Shown: piece by piece, positions 9,801-19,952 of the stretch
Layout: each line of letters begins with the position of its first letter
Position numbering within the stretch: the first letter of the stretch is position 1
NCBI GenBank assembly: GCA_002102555.1
Contig: MCFL01000320.1
Location: forward strand, 1-26,416
DNA: 26,416 nt
DNA from: Catenaria anguillulae PL171
Lineage: Eukaryota; Blastocladiomycota; Blastocladiomycetes; Blastocladiales; Catenariaceae
Direction: 5' to 3'
The notes under the pieces: model-generated
What the model saw: only the letters and a program-made list of their open reading frames with translations
Database searches by the model: none
Told to the model about the DNA's origin: nothing
Program-made: the position numbers and the translations under genes

Positions 9801-10901
9801 GAGCAAGAATGGGCGGCGATGCTGGCGGCAGTCGCCGCGCAACCGGTCGCTACGGATGTGCTGCAGAGATTGCTGACGGATGGCAACTCGCTACTCGACC
9901 GTGCCACGGAACACACGAACGTGTGGCAAGCAATCACACCCAGCTTGTGCGCGACATTCCCGAGCTTACCCGATGGCTTAAGTGCCGGCGTCGATTTCAT
10001 CCTCAAGTTTGTCTATCGGAGCCGCCAGTCGCTCGAGTCGTGCACTACAATCCTGAGCGCCATGTCGCAAGTTCCTCCGCCTGTTTCCGTGGTTTCTGAA
10101 CTCGCAGGCAAGCTGGTGAGCATCATGCAAGTCAGCACAGTTGACTTTTGGACCCCCATCGCTGTTACCATTCAACACGCGCTTCACAATCAGGACGGAT
10201 CGTACGCTGCGGGGTTGCAAGTGATCAGAGGAGCCAAGGACGCAGGCGTACACGTCACCAAATGGGCGCAAATTGTCCCGTCAACCTTCTCTCGTGTGCC
10301 TATTCCAACTCGCGAAACTCTTTGCGACTGGTCGACTCAGTCTACGCTCTGGCGCATTCTCTCAATGGCGGGCTGCGCCAGCGCCTATCACGCTGTTGCA
10401 GCAGCGTACATGGCCGCCAACGAGCCTGCACATCTAGCCATGGCCATCAAGGAAGTTCTCTCGATTCTGCCGACCGTGCCCAAACCTGCGGTGTTCGCTC
10501 CGTTGTTCCAGTCGCGCGTTGCATGGATTCGAGCTAAGGTGAGCGAGCTCGAGTCGCGCCCGCAGTCATGGGCGATACCAAATGCTGAGTATGCGAGGGA
10601 CGCGAGGATCGACGAGTTTTTGCGCGCCAATACCGAATCGATTAGGATTTCGGGGCCATTTTCAGGTATTGCCGATGCAAGGACGTATGCGCGAAATCAT
10701 TCCAATGTCCACGCCAAGGTTTTGCGAGGCTTGGTGGGCGGGTCGGGGAGGTATTCGTTTGTCGAGTTTCGCAAGACAAGGTCTGTGATGGAAGGGGATC
10801 GCAAGTTGGCGGGCGAGTTGAGGGACGAGGCGGGAAAGATTGTTGCAGCGCTGCAGACGATCATGTCTGTAGCTCCGGGCGGAGCGCCGGTGCTCGCGTG
10901 A
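6853..10901 (+). CDS. 2OG-Fe(II) oxygenase with C-terminal helical repeats, paralogue 1 (frameshifted)
   Basis: The likely start is ATG 6853 (MAGDLQRIEV). The N-terminal ~200 residues are Ser/Thr/Pro/Ala-rich; a frame change is needed between about 7090 and 7165. From 7481 the oxygenase region matches paralogue 2, but about seven bases are missing relative to it, so the frame changes repeatedly up to ~7978. Readable motifs are the iron ligands H-R-D (7933-7941), the distal His in ADCEHEL (8118-8120) and the 2-oxoglutarate Arg in GYRLALVY (8148-8150), preceded by LVVYHPDG. This is the prolyl-hydroxylase-type family common in fungi. A 66-bp intron at 8647-8712 leads into an unbroken 730-residue helical region with seven Trp-anchored units and a conserved C-terminal module (WAIPNAEY...DARIDEFLR...GGSGRYSFVEFRKTRS). 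Spliced and corrected length would be about 1,330 aa. Either a pseudogene in its 5' half or a real gene with consensus errors; the intact 3' half favours the latter. Confidence 0.7.
7481..8194 (+). repeat. Near-identical tract shared by the two paralogues, copy 1
   Basis: This segment matches 12217-12935 at roughly 97-98%. The match stops sharply after GGGCCACCGTCA, after which the paralogues drop to clearly lower identity. Relative to copy 2, single bases are missing near 7566, 7592, 7737, 7761, 7787, 7858 and 7977. Only about eight or nine substitutions separate the two copies. Confidence 0.85.
8647..8712 (+). other. Spliceosomal intron (66 bp) in oxygenase paralogue 1
   Basis: Begins GTACGT, ends CGTAG, and contains CATGACTC as a plausible branch region. 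Splicing joins ...KERKT to IEGWVTEVVYEKY (A|TT codon) in frame with the downstream repeat region. The position matches the intron of paralogue 2 relative to both flanking sequences (WDGHVV before, VVYEKYV after). Confidence 0.75.
9030..10552 (+). repeat. Seven Trp-anchored helical repeats in paralogue 1
   Basis: Unit-starting Trp codons lie at 9030, 9249, 9474, 9696, 9924, 10149 and 10350, giving steps of 73, 75, 74, 76, 75 and 67 residues. Each unit starts roughly W-x-x-I-x-P, followed by an amphipathic helix, then F..GL.FVL, then a variable loop and a Leu/Ala-rich stretch. The pattern suggests an alpha-solenoid, but the repeat is not one I recognise. Confidence 0.7.
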
Positions 10902-11281
10902 GTAGGTCATGTCGTTGTTTTGGCGTGATCGCCTATTCTGTTTCTAATTGGGCATTGGCCTGTTGGAATGTGGACTGTGCGTGTGTGATGCGGTCTATTG
11001 GCAGCAGAATAGAACATGCGCCATAGCTGTACAGCCCAGGAGTATGGTTCGGTTCGGTGAGTCTTAATCCAAGGCAGCCAAAGCGCATCTGGCGATTGAT
11101 GATCATGAGAGAGCCAGGCATCTTGATCATGGGGACGCATCAATCGATCAATCGAGGGCCGGTTTGTGTCTCACCGACGGTCTCAGATCCAACATCAAAT
11201 TTGAGGATATGGACATTCTGTGATGATAATGATGATCAATCATATCAACAACTGCCAGTAGAAGAGTGAGGCTGAGCACCT
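10902..11281. promoter_or_regulatory. Intergenic region between the tandem oxygenase paralogues
   Basis: 380 bases with no gene. It must contain the 3' end of paralogue 1 and the promoter of paralogue 2. An AT-rich stretch (TGATGATAATGATGATCAATC) lies about 40-60 bases before the downstream ATG. No sequence similarity to the region upstream of paralogue 1 was obvious. Confidence 0.3.
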
Positions 11282-14200
11282 ATGAACCCTGCCGACATAC
11301 CCAACGCAATCATGTCCGATCCAGATGCCATGCAAATTGATCCGCCGACAGACTCAGCGGCCGCCACTTTCCCCGTCGTCACCACGTCGTCGACCCCCGC
11401 GTCCGCTCACCAAGATGCCAGTATCGACTCGAGCTGTTTAGCTATCTCGCCGCAGCCCACAGCGGCAGATGTGGCCCAGCAACCGGACCTAGCTCCATCT
11501 GAAACGATCTCCACCATGGTCGTCGATTCCCCATCCCCGCAAGCTTCCGCGCCATCCTGTCATCCGCTGCCCGCATATGCATCTGCCAACGTGGGCTCGA
11601 CCTCGACCGGCCCTGCTCATCCCGAGGTGACCCCGATCACATCTCAATCCATTCTCCCGCCAACGGATTATGCGCTTGGCGCGGCGGATGCACCACTTGC
11701 GCCGCAGGAGCCCGCAACCACACACTCCACAGCCACGAAAGATCCAGCACCACAACCCGACCAGGTCGATCCAATGCTCATCGACTCCATTAATGGAAGT
11801 GGTGGCGTCGCTGAACCGACCTCCGAGACCGAACCGGAAGCAGCCCCACCTTCACCACCAGCGCCCGCTCCCGCGGCTCAAGCGCCAACCCACGAGATCA
11901 TTATTCTGGACGACGATGACGATGACGATGCCAACGATGGCGAAAAATCTGCCACAGTTTCTGCTGGTGCCCAAACGACACAAGCACCACCGCCAGTCAA
12001 GGTTGTCGTGGACCTTTGTGGAGACGATGATTCAGACCACGATATGCCGGCAGCCCAAGCACAATCGCTTGCCCAACGGGTCGCCCAAGCGCAGCATCAA
12101 CAACTCCAGCAACAGCAACAACATCTTCGACAGCAACCTCAACAACCGCCGGCGTACGCCAACACGGGCGATTACGGGAATGACGACGGCATGGACGAGG
12201 ACGAAGACGAAGAGACGAAGAAGAGTCGGATGGCGATGACCGCGAGTACATGAAGCCCGACCGCGGCTCGCCCGCCTACTGCATCAACCAGGTTCTGGTC
12301 GACCCTTGCGACGTGCCCGTGGGAGAGTACTCGTTCGGTGGCCTCGCTGCCCAGCTGCCCGGTATCCCAGGCCTCGAGGTCGACGGATTTGGATTGTTCC
12401 GCTGCCCATTGTTGACCCGAGCACGCTACTCGTCTTGCCAATTGCGGCCGCATGGCGCCATTTGGCAAAGGATTCGATACTGTCACCGACCCGGCTGTGC
12501 GTCGGACTTGGGAATTTGACCGATCGCAATTCAAGTTGACCAACCCGGCTTGGGGACTTGGTATGGCGCAACTCACTGAGGAAATCGCCACTCGCCTTGG
12601 TTGTCCCAACATGCCGCTCGAGGTGCATCCTTACAAGCTCTTGCTGTACACGAAGGTTGCCATTTCGTCAAGCACCGGGACACGGAAAAAGAACCGCGCA
12701 TGTTTGCCACGCTCGTGGTCCAGCTTCCCTCTGTTCACCAGGGCGGCCAGCTCGTTGTTTACCACCCTGACGGCACCGAGTTTGTGCACGACTTTGGCGG
12801 CGCCGACCGCACTGCACAGTATGCGCCGCAATTTGCCGTCCATTACGCCGACTGTGAGCACGAGCTCAAGCCCGTCACGGCCGGATACCGGCTCGCACTC
12901 GTGTACTCGATTTGCTGGCCTGAGGGCCACCGTCAAGTCGATTTGCAGCAAGGATACGACGTGCAGCGCAAACTCGCCACCCAGCTCTCACGCCTTGCCC
13001 AATCGGGTGAGTCACTGCATTATTATCTCGATCATCATTACACACCCGCTTCCATTGGTCGGCTGGGACTCAAGGCACTCAAGGGCAAGGATCGTTTGCG
13101 TGTGGGCATGCTGAAAGCGGCAAACAACTCCTTGCCCGACGGGCTCAAGTTTTCGTTCTTTTTGGCGAGTGGGCAGCGGACCGTGACCAGGAACGAGTAT
13201 GGCGAGGAGGAGGAAGACGACGAGTTTGGTTATTGGAACGAGAACTTTGATACCTGGTACGATGGAACCGGTCGTGTTATGCCCAAGGCGAGCCCGTCAC
13301 TTGGGGTCTTGCTTAACCCGGACAAGATGACTGAAACGGAATTGTGGGATGGGCATGTGGTCGACGAAAAGGAGGAGTATACAGGTGCGCTTCTTGTCCT
13401 TTTCAAACTCTCTCCTTCTGAATCCAATTGCAACTGACGAGATGCACATCATCCAATACACAGGCAATGAGGGCATGACTGTCGAGGTTGTGTACGAAAA
13501 ATACGTCATGCTTGCAATCCCTGGCCCATGGGCAGTCTCCAAATTCATTGGCATCAAGGCTGCATTCAAGCAACTTGTCGAACCGTCAGCTACTTCGTCC
13601 GCCGCTTTCAACACCATCCTTGCAACCTTGCCCAACTCGCAAGATCTGACCATTGACCTCTTCAACGTTCTCGTCTCACGTGGATTCGCCGAATCTGCAC
13701 CCTCCTTCTTTGCTGCCGTCCGCAACGCATTCACTGCTCCAATGATGCAAGTGTATCTGCGTGCCATGCAGTCGCCGACGCTGTGGTCTGCCATTCAACC
13801 GTCGTTTCTCGCAAGCATTACTCGATGCAATAAGTGGTTTGAGTACTGCCTCGAATTGCTCTTGTCCGCCATCTCATGTCCCCAAGTGACGGAAGCAACC
13901 TGGCGCGAGCTGCTCGGTGGCATTACGAGTTTTCCGATTCCTCCGTCCGATATTGCCCTCATTGGCCCCAAGATCTTGCGCACGCTCGGCATGCCAACCG
14001 TTTGGCAAGCCGTGTTTCCCCGCGTGGTCGAGGCATTCACGCACATGAGTGGCATGTTTGCAGTCGGCGTCCAGCTCGTTCTTGACTTGATTCAACACGG
14101 CACGGCTGAAGGCGATTGGCGGACCTTGCTTTCAGCTGCCTTGTCCAAGCCTCTCACGGCGCCCGATCTCGAGAAGCTCTTGTCGTCGGACACACTGTTT

Positions 14201-15691
14201 GCCAAACTCGTCAAGTCAACGGCGGCATGGCCAGTCGTGTTCCCGCATGTGCAGACGGCCATTGCCAAAGAAGGCATCTCATTCATGCTTGGATTGCGAT
14301 TTGTGTTGGATGGGATGAATCAAGACGCTGGTGAATGCCTTGGCGCGGTCGATCATGTTGTCGCAAAGCCAATCGGCCTTTCCGATTTGCAGCTTGGATT
14401 CACCGTCACCGATTCACCGCTCAGGCGTGCGTTGCTTGTCCCGCACGTTTGGCACATGATCGAGCCTGCCGTCACAGGCGCATTCGCCCAAGTCCATGGT
14501 GGATTCGAGCAAGGGTTGGGGTTTGTCCTCCACGCCATGCGCACTCGAGTGGGTGAGTCTGGATGGGCGCCGCTGCTGGCCGCCTTGTCGGCAAAAGTGA
14601 TTGCGCCCCACGAATTGAATCGCTTGCTTACGACTCCAAACTCGCCACTCTTGGCGGCCACGCAAGACCAACGGGTCTGGCCATCCATTTCGCCCATTGT
14701 CTTGGCTGCATTTCCGAGTCTTTCCAATGCGTTTGAAGCTGGGCTCGACTTTGCGCTCCAACTCGCTCGTGATCCGAATGGCAAATCGCTGCACGCATGC
14801 CCCGTGATTTTGACGGCGATTTCTGCGTCGCCACTCACTCCAGCCCTTGTCTCTCGCTTCACGCCAAAGCTTGTTGCAGCCATGCAAGTCAACACGATTG
14901 ATCTCTGGACTCCAATTACCGGTACGATTTTGCATGGGCTACAAGGTGACGGCGGCTCGTTCAACGTTGGATTCGACCTCATTTGCAAGGCCAAGGATGC
15001 CGGTGTGCCCGTCAGCAAGTGGTCCGTACTCGTCGCAAGCACCTTCTCTCGTTTCCCGATCCCGACTCGCGAGTACTTGTGCAACTGGCCGGCACAGTCC
15101 GCGCTGTGGCGCATTCTGTCGATGACTGGCAACGCAGACGCATACCAAGCCGTTGCGGCCGCCTACACGAGCGCCAACCAGCCGGCACACCTGGCTGTCG
15201 CCGTCAAGGAGATGTTGTCCATCTTGCCCACGATCCCCAACCCAGCCATGCTCGTTGCCCTCCTGCAATCCCGTCTCGTGTGGGTGCACAACAAGGTCCG
15301 CGAGCTGGCATCGCGGCCGCCGTCTTGGGCAATTCCAAATGCTCGGTATGGTGGTGATGCGCGGATTGACGAGTTTTTGCGTGCCAATGTCGAGTCGGTG
15401 CGCATTTTCGGGATCTTTACGTCCATCACGCAAGCGAGGTCGTTTGCCAGCAGGCATTGGAATGTTCATCCTAAAGTGTCGCGGGGTGTGCCTGGCGGGA
15501 CGGGAAGGAATGCATTTGTCGAGTTTCGGAAGGACCGGTCCGTGTTGGAGGCGGAGCGGAGGCTGGCAGCGGAGCTGCGGGAGGAAATGACCAAGATTGG
15601 GTCTGCGCTGCAGCGAATCGTGCCCGTGCCGGCAGTGCCAATGTGTGGGGCAGGCCCGCAATCGTTCTTGCAGATGCCGAGTGGTGTGTAG
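11282..15691 (+). CDS. 2OG-Fe(II) oxygenase with SUMO-interacting-like motifs and C-terminal helical repeats, paralogue 2
   Basis: From ATG 11282 an open frame codes 323 residues of disordered Ser/Thr/Pro/Ala-rich sequence. It contains two hydrophobic-acidic motifs, EIIILDDDDDDD (from about residue 205) and VVVDLCGDDDSD (from about 241), then Gln-rich and Asp/Glu-rich runs. The oxygenase domain follows (MKPDRGSPAYCINQVLVDPC..., AQLPGIPGLEVDG, APFGKGFDTVTDPAVRRTWE). Its ligands are H-R-D at 12673-12681, the distal His at 12859-12861 and the 2-oxoglutarate Arg at 12889-12891. Frame changes are needed near 12215, 12392, 12452 and 12652. A 79-bp intron (13385-13463) rejoins EEYTGNEGMTVEVVYEKYV. 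The remaining ~740 residues are unbroken: seven Trp-anchored helical units, then a C-terminal module (WAIPNARY...DARIDEFLR...GGTGRNAFVEFRKDRS). Expected length about 1,440 aa. Substrate unknown; prolyl or other side-chain hydroxylation is a family-level expectation only. Confidence 0.75.
12217..12935 (+). repeat. Near-identical tract shared by the two paralogues, copy 2
   Basis: Partner of 7481-8194. Relative to copy 1, single G residues are missing near 12392 (TTTGGATTG versus TTTGGGATTG) and 12652 (AAGGTTGCC versus GAGGGTTGCC). Both copies also share one apparent missing base at GCGGCCGCATGGCG (7707-7720 / 12444-12457), where the frame must change to reach MAPFGKG. Confidence 0.85.
13385..13463 (+). 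other. Spliceosomal intron (79 bp) in oxygenase paralogue 2
   Basis: Begins GTGCGC, ends ACACAG, and has a CTGAC branch-like site about 30 bases from the 3' end. Splicing forms the glycine codon G|GC and restores YTGNEG. This motif is familiar to me from fungal members of this oxygenase family at the equivalent place. Without splicing the frame stops 50 bases later. Confidence 0.85.
13784..15309 (+). repeat. Seven Trp-anchored helical repeats in paralogue 2
   Basis: Unit-starting Trp codons lie at 13784, 14003, 14228, 14450, 14678, 14906 and 15107: steps of 73, 75, 74, 76, 76 and 67 residues. Typical units read WPVVFPHVQTAI...FMLGLRFVLD and WHMIEPAVTGAF...FEQGLGFVLH. The shared core is W..I.P....A......F..GL.FVL. 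Confidence 0.7.
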
Positions 15692-15980
15692 TGTGTTCTA
15701 TCGATTGACTATTTGACTCTCGACTTTTGGACGTGTGCGAGTGTGAGGTGGTGTATGGATTCCCGTTTGTGTGTGTGTGCAGCGTTGTATCGTTCTGCAT
15801 TTATGTATGCAAACAACCGCTTTTCTGTATCACGCACATGTGAGAATACCGGAATCTGGAATACATTAACATGACGAGAATAGCGAAAGAATGAAAAAGC
15901 AAAAGACAAGAGTACGATGACATTCTGACAAAAAAAAATGACGAGCAAAACGAAACTACACAATCCCGACGCCATCCCAC
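15692..15980. other. Tail-to-tail intergenic region
   Basis: Short region between the convergent 3' ends of paralogue 2 and the nucleoporin gene. It contains a TG microsatellite at about 15768-15779 and an A run at about 15931-15938. No gene is seen. Confidence 0.4.
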
Positions 15981-18900
15981 TCAATACCTCGACAGCTCTG
16001 CCAACTTTGAAGCCAAGTACGCGTGAACACTTGCATCCATGTTAAACGGCACAATGCCCGCAAACTGCCTGACGGCTTGCGCCATTGTCTTGCAGGCCTC
16101 GACCTGGCCGGCCCAACCTGCTGCTGCATACCGCCACCAAACCCGGCCGCGGCCGCCGTTGCCTCCTCACAACACACCCTGAGCACAAGATCCATGGCCA
16201 GCTTGAGCACCACTGGCACAACGCCATGTGCCACCACGGGCAATCGCTTGACACGCTCAAAGCATGCAGCCAAGTCGCCCGCGCCGTAGGGAATCAAGTG
16301 GAGCTCGCGCAGGGTGTTGAGCGCATCAATGGGCGACACGCCCCTGGCGGCCGCACGCGCACCCGCGGCGGCGGCGGAGGAGCCCATGATCGAGTTGGTT
16401 GCGCCAATCAGCGCAGATTCGGTGGCCACGGCCTTGACATTCAACACGTCACGCAATAGCAACGCAACGTCGCGCATGCCCTCGAGCTGGCGCAGCTCGG
16501 CCACGTCAGCCGCAAAGTCGTTGAGCGAGCGTGCGCCGCCAAAGTGTGAAAGCACAAAGTCGGCGGCTTGAACGACCGTCTGCATGTTTGCGCCTGCACC
16601 GGAAACGGATGCTCCAAACGGCTGAGCCGTGGCGGCCGCCGCCGAGCCAACACTTGCGGCCGCACCCAGGGCAAGCATACTGGGCCCATGGACAATGGCG
16701 CGCGCAAGCATGGCGTGCAGCGTCTCGAACACACTCCTTGGATCCAGCGCTTGTGCGCTCAAGTATACGGCCACGTCAAGCTTGTCCTGTGCGCGGGCAA
16801 CCTCGGCCGCGCGCCGCGTCACGAGCGAATGGAACGCGGGCATGTCTGCCAACCCGAGCATGGCGAGCAGTCGCGGGTGAATGGTGAGGGCTTGGCCAGA
16901 GGGGTATGCCATGGCCCATGGCACGAGCTGATCCAAAGCATAATCGCGCCAGTGCACAAATGGCGCTTGCCAAGCGGCGGTCGCTGAAGAAGCAGGTGCG
17001 GGTGACGGCGACGGCGATGACGAAGTGCCGACAGCGTACAGCGGAAGGCGCGCGAGGTACTGGAGCTTTTCGAGCGAGGTGGCGCCGGCCATGGCGGGGC
17101 TTGCGAGGTATTGTGCAATGAGCGTGTGAATGGGAACCGTCTTGGTCAATGTCGCCGGCAGAGACGAGGACGAAGTTGAGGACGCATCCACCTGCATGCC
17201 CAAGACATCGGTGGGATCCGCGGGCAACCGCAAGCATCCGACGTGCATGAGCGCGAGCGCGACGTGCAACGCATCTTGAACCAAGTTACCGGCCTTGAGC
17301 AAGTGAATGACGGCATGATCAAACAAGCCGACCGTGGCCAAGACGGTCGCAAACATGGCGGGATGCTGTTGAGTGAAAAGTGACTCGAGCGGCAAGACAT
17401 CGGCCTGCAAGTCCCAAGGAAGGTACTCGCGACTGCCAATCGTCACGAGTCGTGTCCACAGCCAATCCTCGGTGGCGGGAACGACCAAGCGGTCCGTCTT
17501 TTTGTTGCTCAAGTCACACCTGCCAACGAGCTTGACAATGGCCATCTTGAAGGGGTCGACGCCCTGCACGGCAATGTCGTTTCCAGTACCATCGACGGCG
17601 TTGTCGACTGCGTACCCAAACCCATAACGCTGAGCAGTCGACATGCCAATGGCCGCCTCGATCGACTGTTGCTGCTGCTCGACCAAGCCGGCATAGTAAT
17701 TACGCAAGTCGCGCTGCAAGGGACTGCCATCTTCAACGCCTCCTTGGCCCCAAGAAGCGAGGTACATGTAAAAATGAGCATCCGCAGGCAAGACGGCCTC
17801 TTGGTGATTCTTGAGAAACTCGACAGCGTCTGCGGTGCGGCCCGAGCGCACAAGGTAGTAGACGACGGCCCACAGCGGGACATCGCCCTGCTGCGTGGCT
17901 GTGAGTTCGACGTGCGGGATGTCCCACTTGAGGCCGGCTTTACCATGGCGGGCACGTGCATAGGCGGCGACGCGGTGGATTGGGCTCGGGTCGCCACCGG
18001 CGCGGGCAATGGCGGGGTTGCGTTGGACCGTGTCTTCCAGCATATCGAAAAAGTTGGCTTCGAGGTACTTGCGAGAACGTGCGAAAAGGTCGAGGAGAAA
18101 GTGTGTGGGAGGCGCCGGAGAGGCGAGGTAGTTTGTGGCGTGGCTCAATGGGGCCGACGACGAGAGGAGAGCGTTGAGGAGATCCCAGAGCGGGGCGAGG
18201 TGGTGCGTGTCTGGATTGGTAAATTGGTTGTTGATGGAGGACGCAAACGGCGAGTTTGGCGTTGAAGGCGTGCTGGGCAACGGTCCAGACGAGGCGACAC
18301 GGAAATCAGCAAAGATGTTTGAGTTGAAACCCGATTCGTTGGAGCGAGCAAGTGCCTTGAGGTAGGCGGCAGATTTGGCCGACGTAGCCGCATGGGAAGC
18401 AGGCGACGTCGGGGAAGAGGACGCGGCGGTGGTGGCAAACGTCGACGGAGACGATGAGAATGGAGCCGCCGTGTTTCGAAAACGGTCAGCCGAAGCAAAT
18501 GTCCGAGCCTGATCGGAGGTAGAGGGAGCGCCGGGAGCAGCAGCTGGAGCGGGAGTGCCAAGAGAGAGCGAAAGAGAAGTGAAGAAGGCACGCTTGCTAA
18601 ACTCCCAGTCGGCATTGTTGGCCTGAGCAACGAGGCAGTCGAGATCCCAGGCGGCCTTTTGTTTTGCTTGCTCCATGGTGGACAGGATCAAGTTGTCGTG
18701 TTCATTGTTGAGATAGCTGGTGTAGTCCGTGTCGGCGACCGTGTGGACGGGCTCGAGCGTGGTGGAAACGTCCAACGAGTCGAGGTCGCGCTTGAGCTGG
18801 TGGGCATTGACACCGGCGGACGCGAGAAAGGATTGGGCCGTGGCATCGAGGTTTGCGTTGGTGGCCTGGCTGGCGGCGGCAAAGGGCAGCGATGAGCGCA

Positions 18901-19324
18901 AGGACACAGAAGGGTCATTGGCGGAGCGTTCGACGAGCAGCAGCGAACGTTCGGCAACCTGGTTGAGGGAGCGGTGCAAGAGTGCGGCACTCGTGCTTGC
19001 GGGCAAGGCCGAGGCCGAGGCGGAGACAGACGCAGAGGCAGTGGCGGCCGAGATTGGTTGGTGGGGCGTCTGCGTCTGAGCCTGAGCTTGAAAGACGACG
19101 CCATTGAGTTGGCGAGACCGCTGGAGCAGTTCTTGGAACGACATTTGGCGGGCGTGGGATTGCGACTGCGACTGCGACAAGGATACGGTCGCAGCGGCGG
19201 TGGCGGTCGTTGCGGGCGAGGCCGAGGCTGTCTTTGGAGCGGCAGCGGGGCCGGGCGTCGCTGTTGCTGTTGCTGTTGTCGAGGGAGCAAACATGGACAT
19301 GGACGACATGGACGACATGGACAT
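15981..19324 (-). CDS. NIC96: Nucleoporin of the Nic96/Nup93 family
   Basis: A long minus-strand frame from ATG 19322-19324. The first 60 residues are Ser/Thr/Ala-rich. Residues 61-73, MSFQELLQRSRQL, match the N-terminal helix of Nup93/Nic96 that docks the channel nucleoporin complex (human FGELLQQAEQL). The rest is an all-helical solenoid with family-like segments such as VPLWAVVYYLVRSGRTADAVEFLKNH and LNTLRELHLIPYGAGDLAACFERVKRL. The family builds the inner ring of the nuclear pore and anchors the central transport channel. The annotated frame runs on to 15956, but near 16107-16114 a one-base shift gives a better C-terminus (GQVEACKTMAQAVRQFAGIV...LAELSRY) ending at stop 15981-15983. Corrected length would be about 1,113 aa, longer than yeast Nic96 (839 aa) through low-complexity insertions. 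No introns are visible. Confidence 0.85.
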
Positions 19325-19952
19325 GGGACGTTGATTGTGAAGTCAAGTGATCAGAGCGACTGATGGGCACCGACAGAGAGGGATGCGACGATCCGATGCA
19401 ATTTGGTGCGTTTGACTGATTGCCTCGGGTGAGTGAGCAGCGTCAGAGTCAGAGTCAGAGTCAGAGTGCACGAATATTGATCTTTCACAAACAATGTTTT
19501 TGGTACGTGACGTACATGTATAAGATCAGCCTAGACAGACGGATCGACGTCCCCCTCACGAACCCGTAAAAGCATCATGTGCATCACTGATCACTGCGCA
19601 TTGCTGCTGCATGCATGTTCCCATTTCCCACCAACGTCACAATGGCACAACGGCTCCATTCATAAATTTGATCAGCCGTGGTGTATTAATATTAATATGT
19701 ATCAAAATCAATTGAGGCCTACCATATGTATTAGCGTGTGATTGTATCGGACGAATCTCTCTGAGCAGCAAACACCCACACTGAGCATTATTGCAGCCAC
19801 GCCCAGTGCATTTCGAATCCCTCATGTGCGTCTGTGCCTCTTTTCTTCCTTCTCCTGTCTCCGCGTGCCCTCTGATCTCGACGCCAATTTCTTGTGATCG
19901 CATCGCGTTCAGAGTATGAATATTGACCACAAGTATCAATTTTACATAGGTA
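19325..19952. promoter_or_regulatory. Divergent promoter region between the nucleoporin and I-BAR-like genes
   Basis: 628 bases with no supported gene. It should carry both promoters. It contains four GTCAGA-type hexamers in tandem at about 19442-19467 and an AT-rich TTAATATTAATATG at about 19686-19699 that could act as a nucleosome-depleted or TATA-like element. The assignment rests on position and composition only. Confidence 0.35.
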
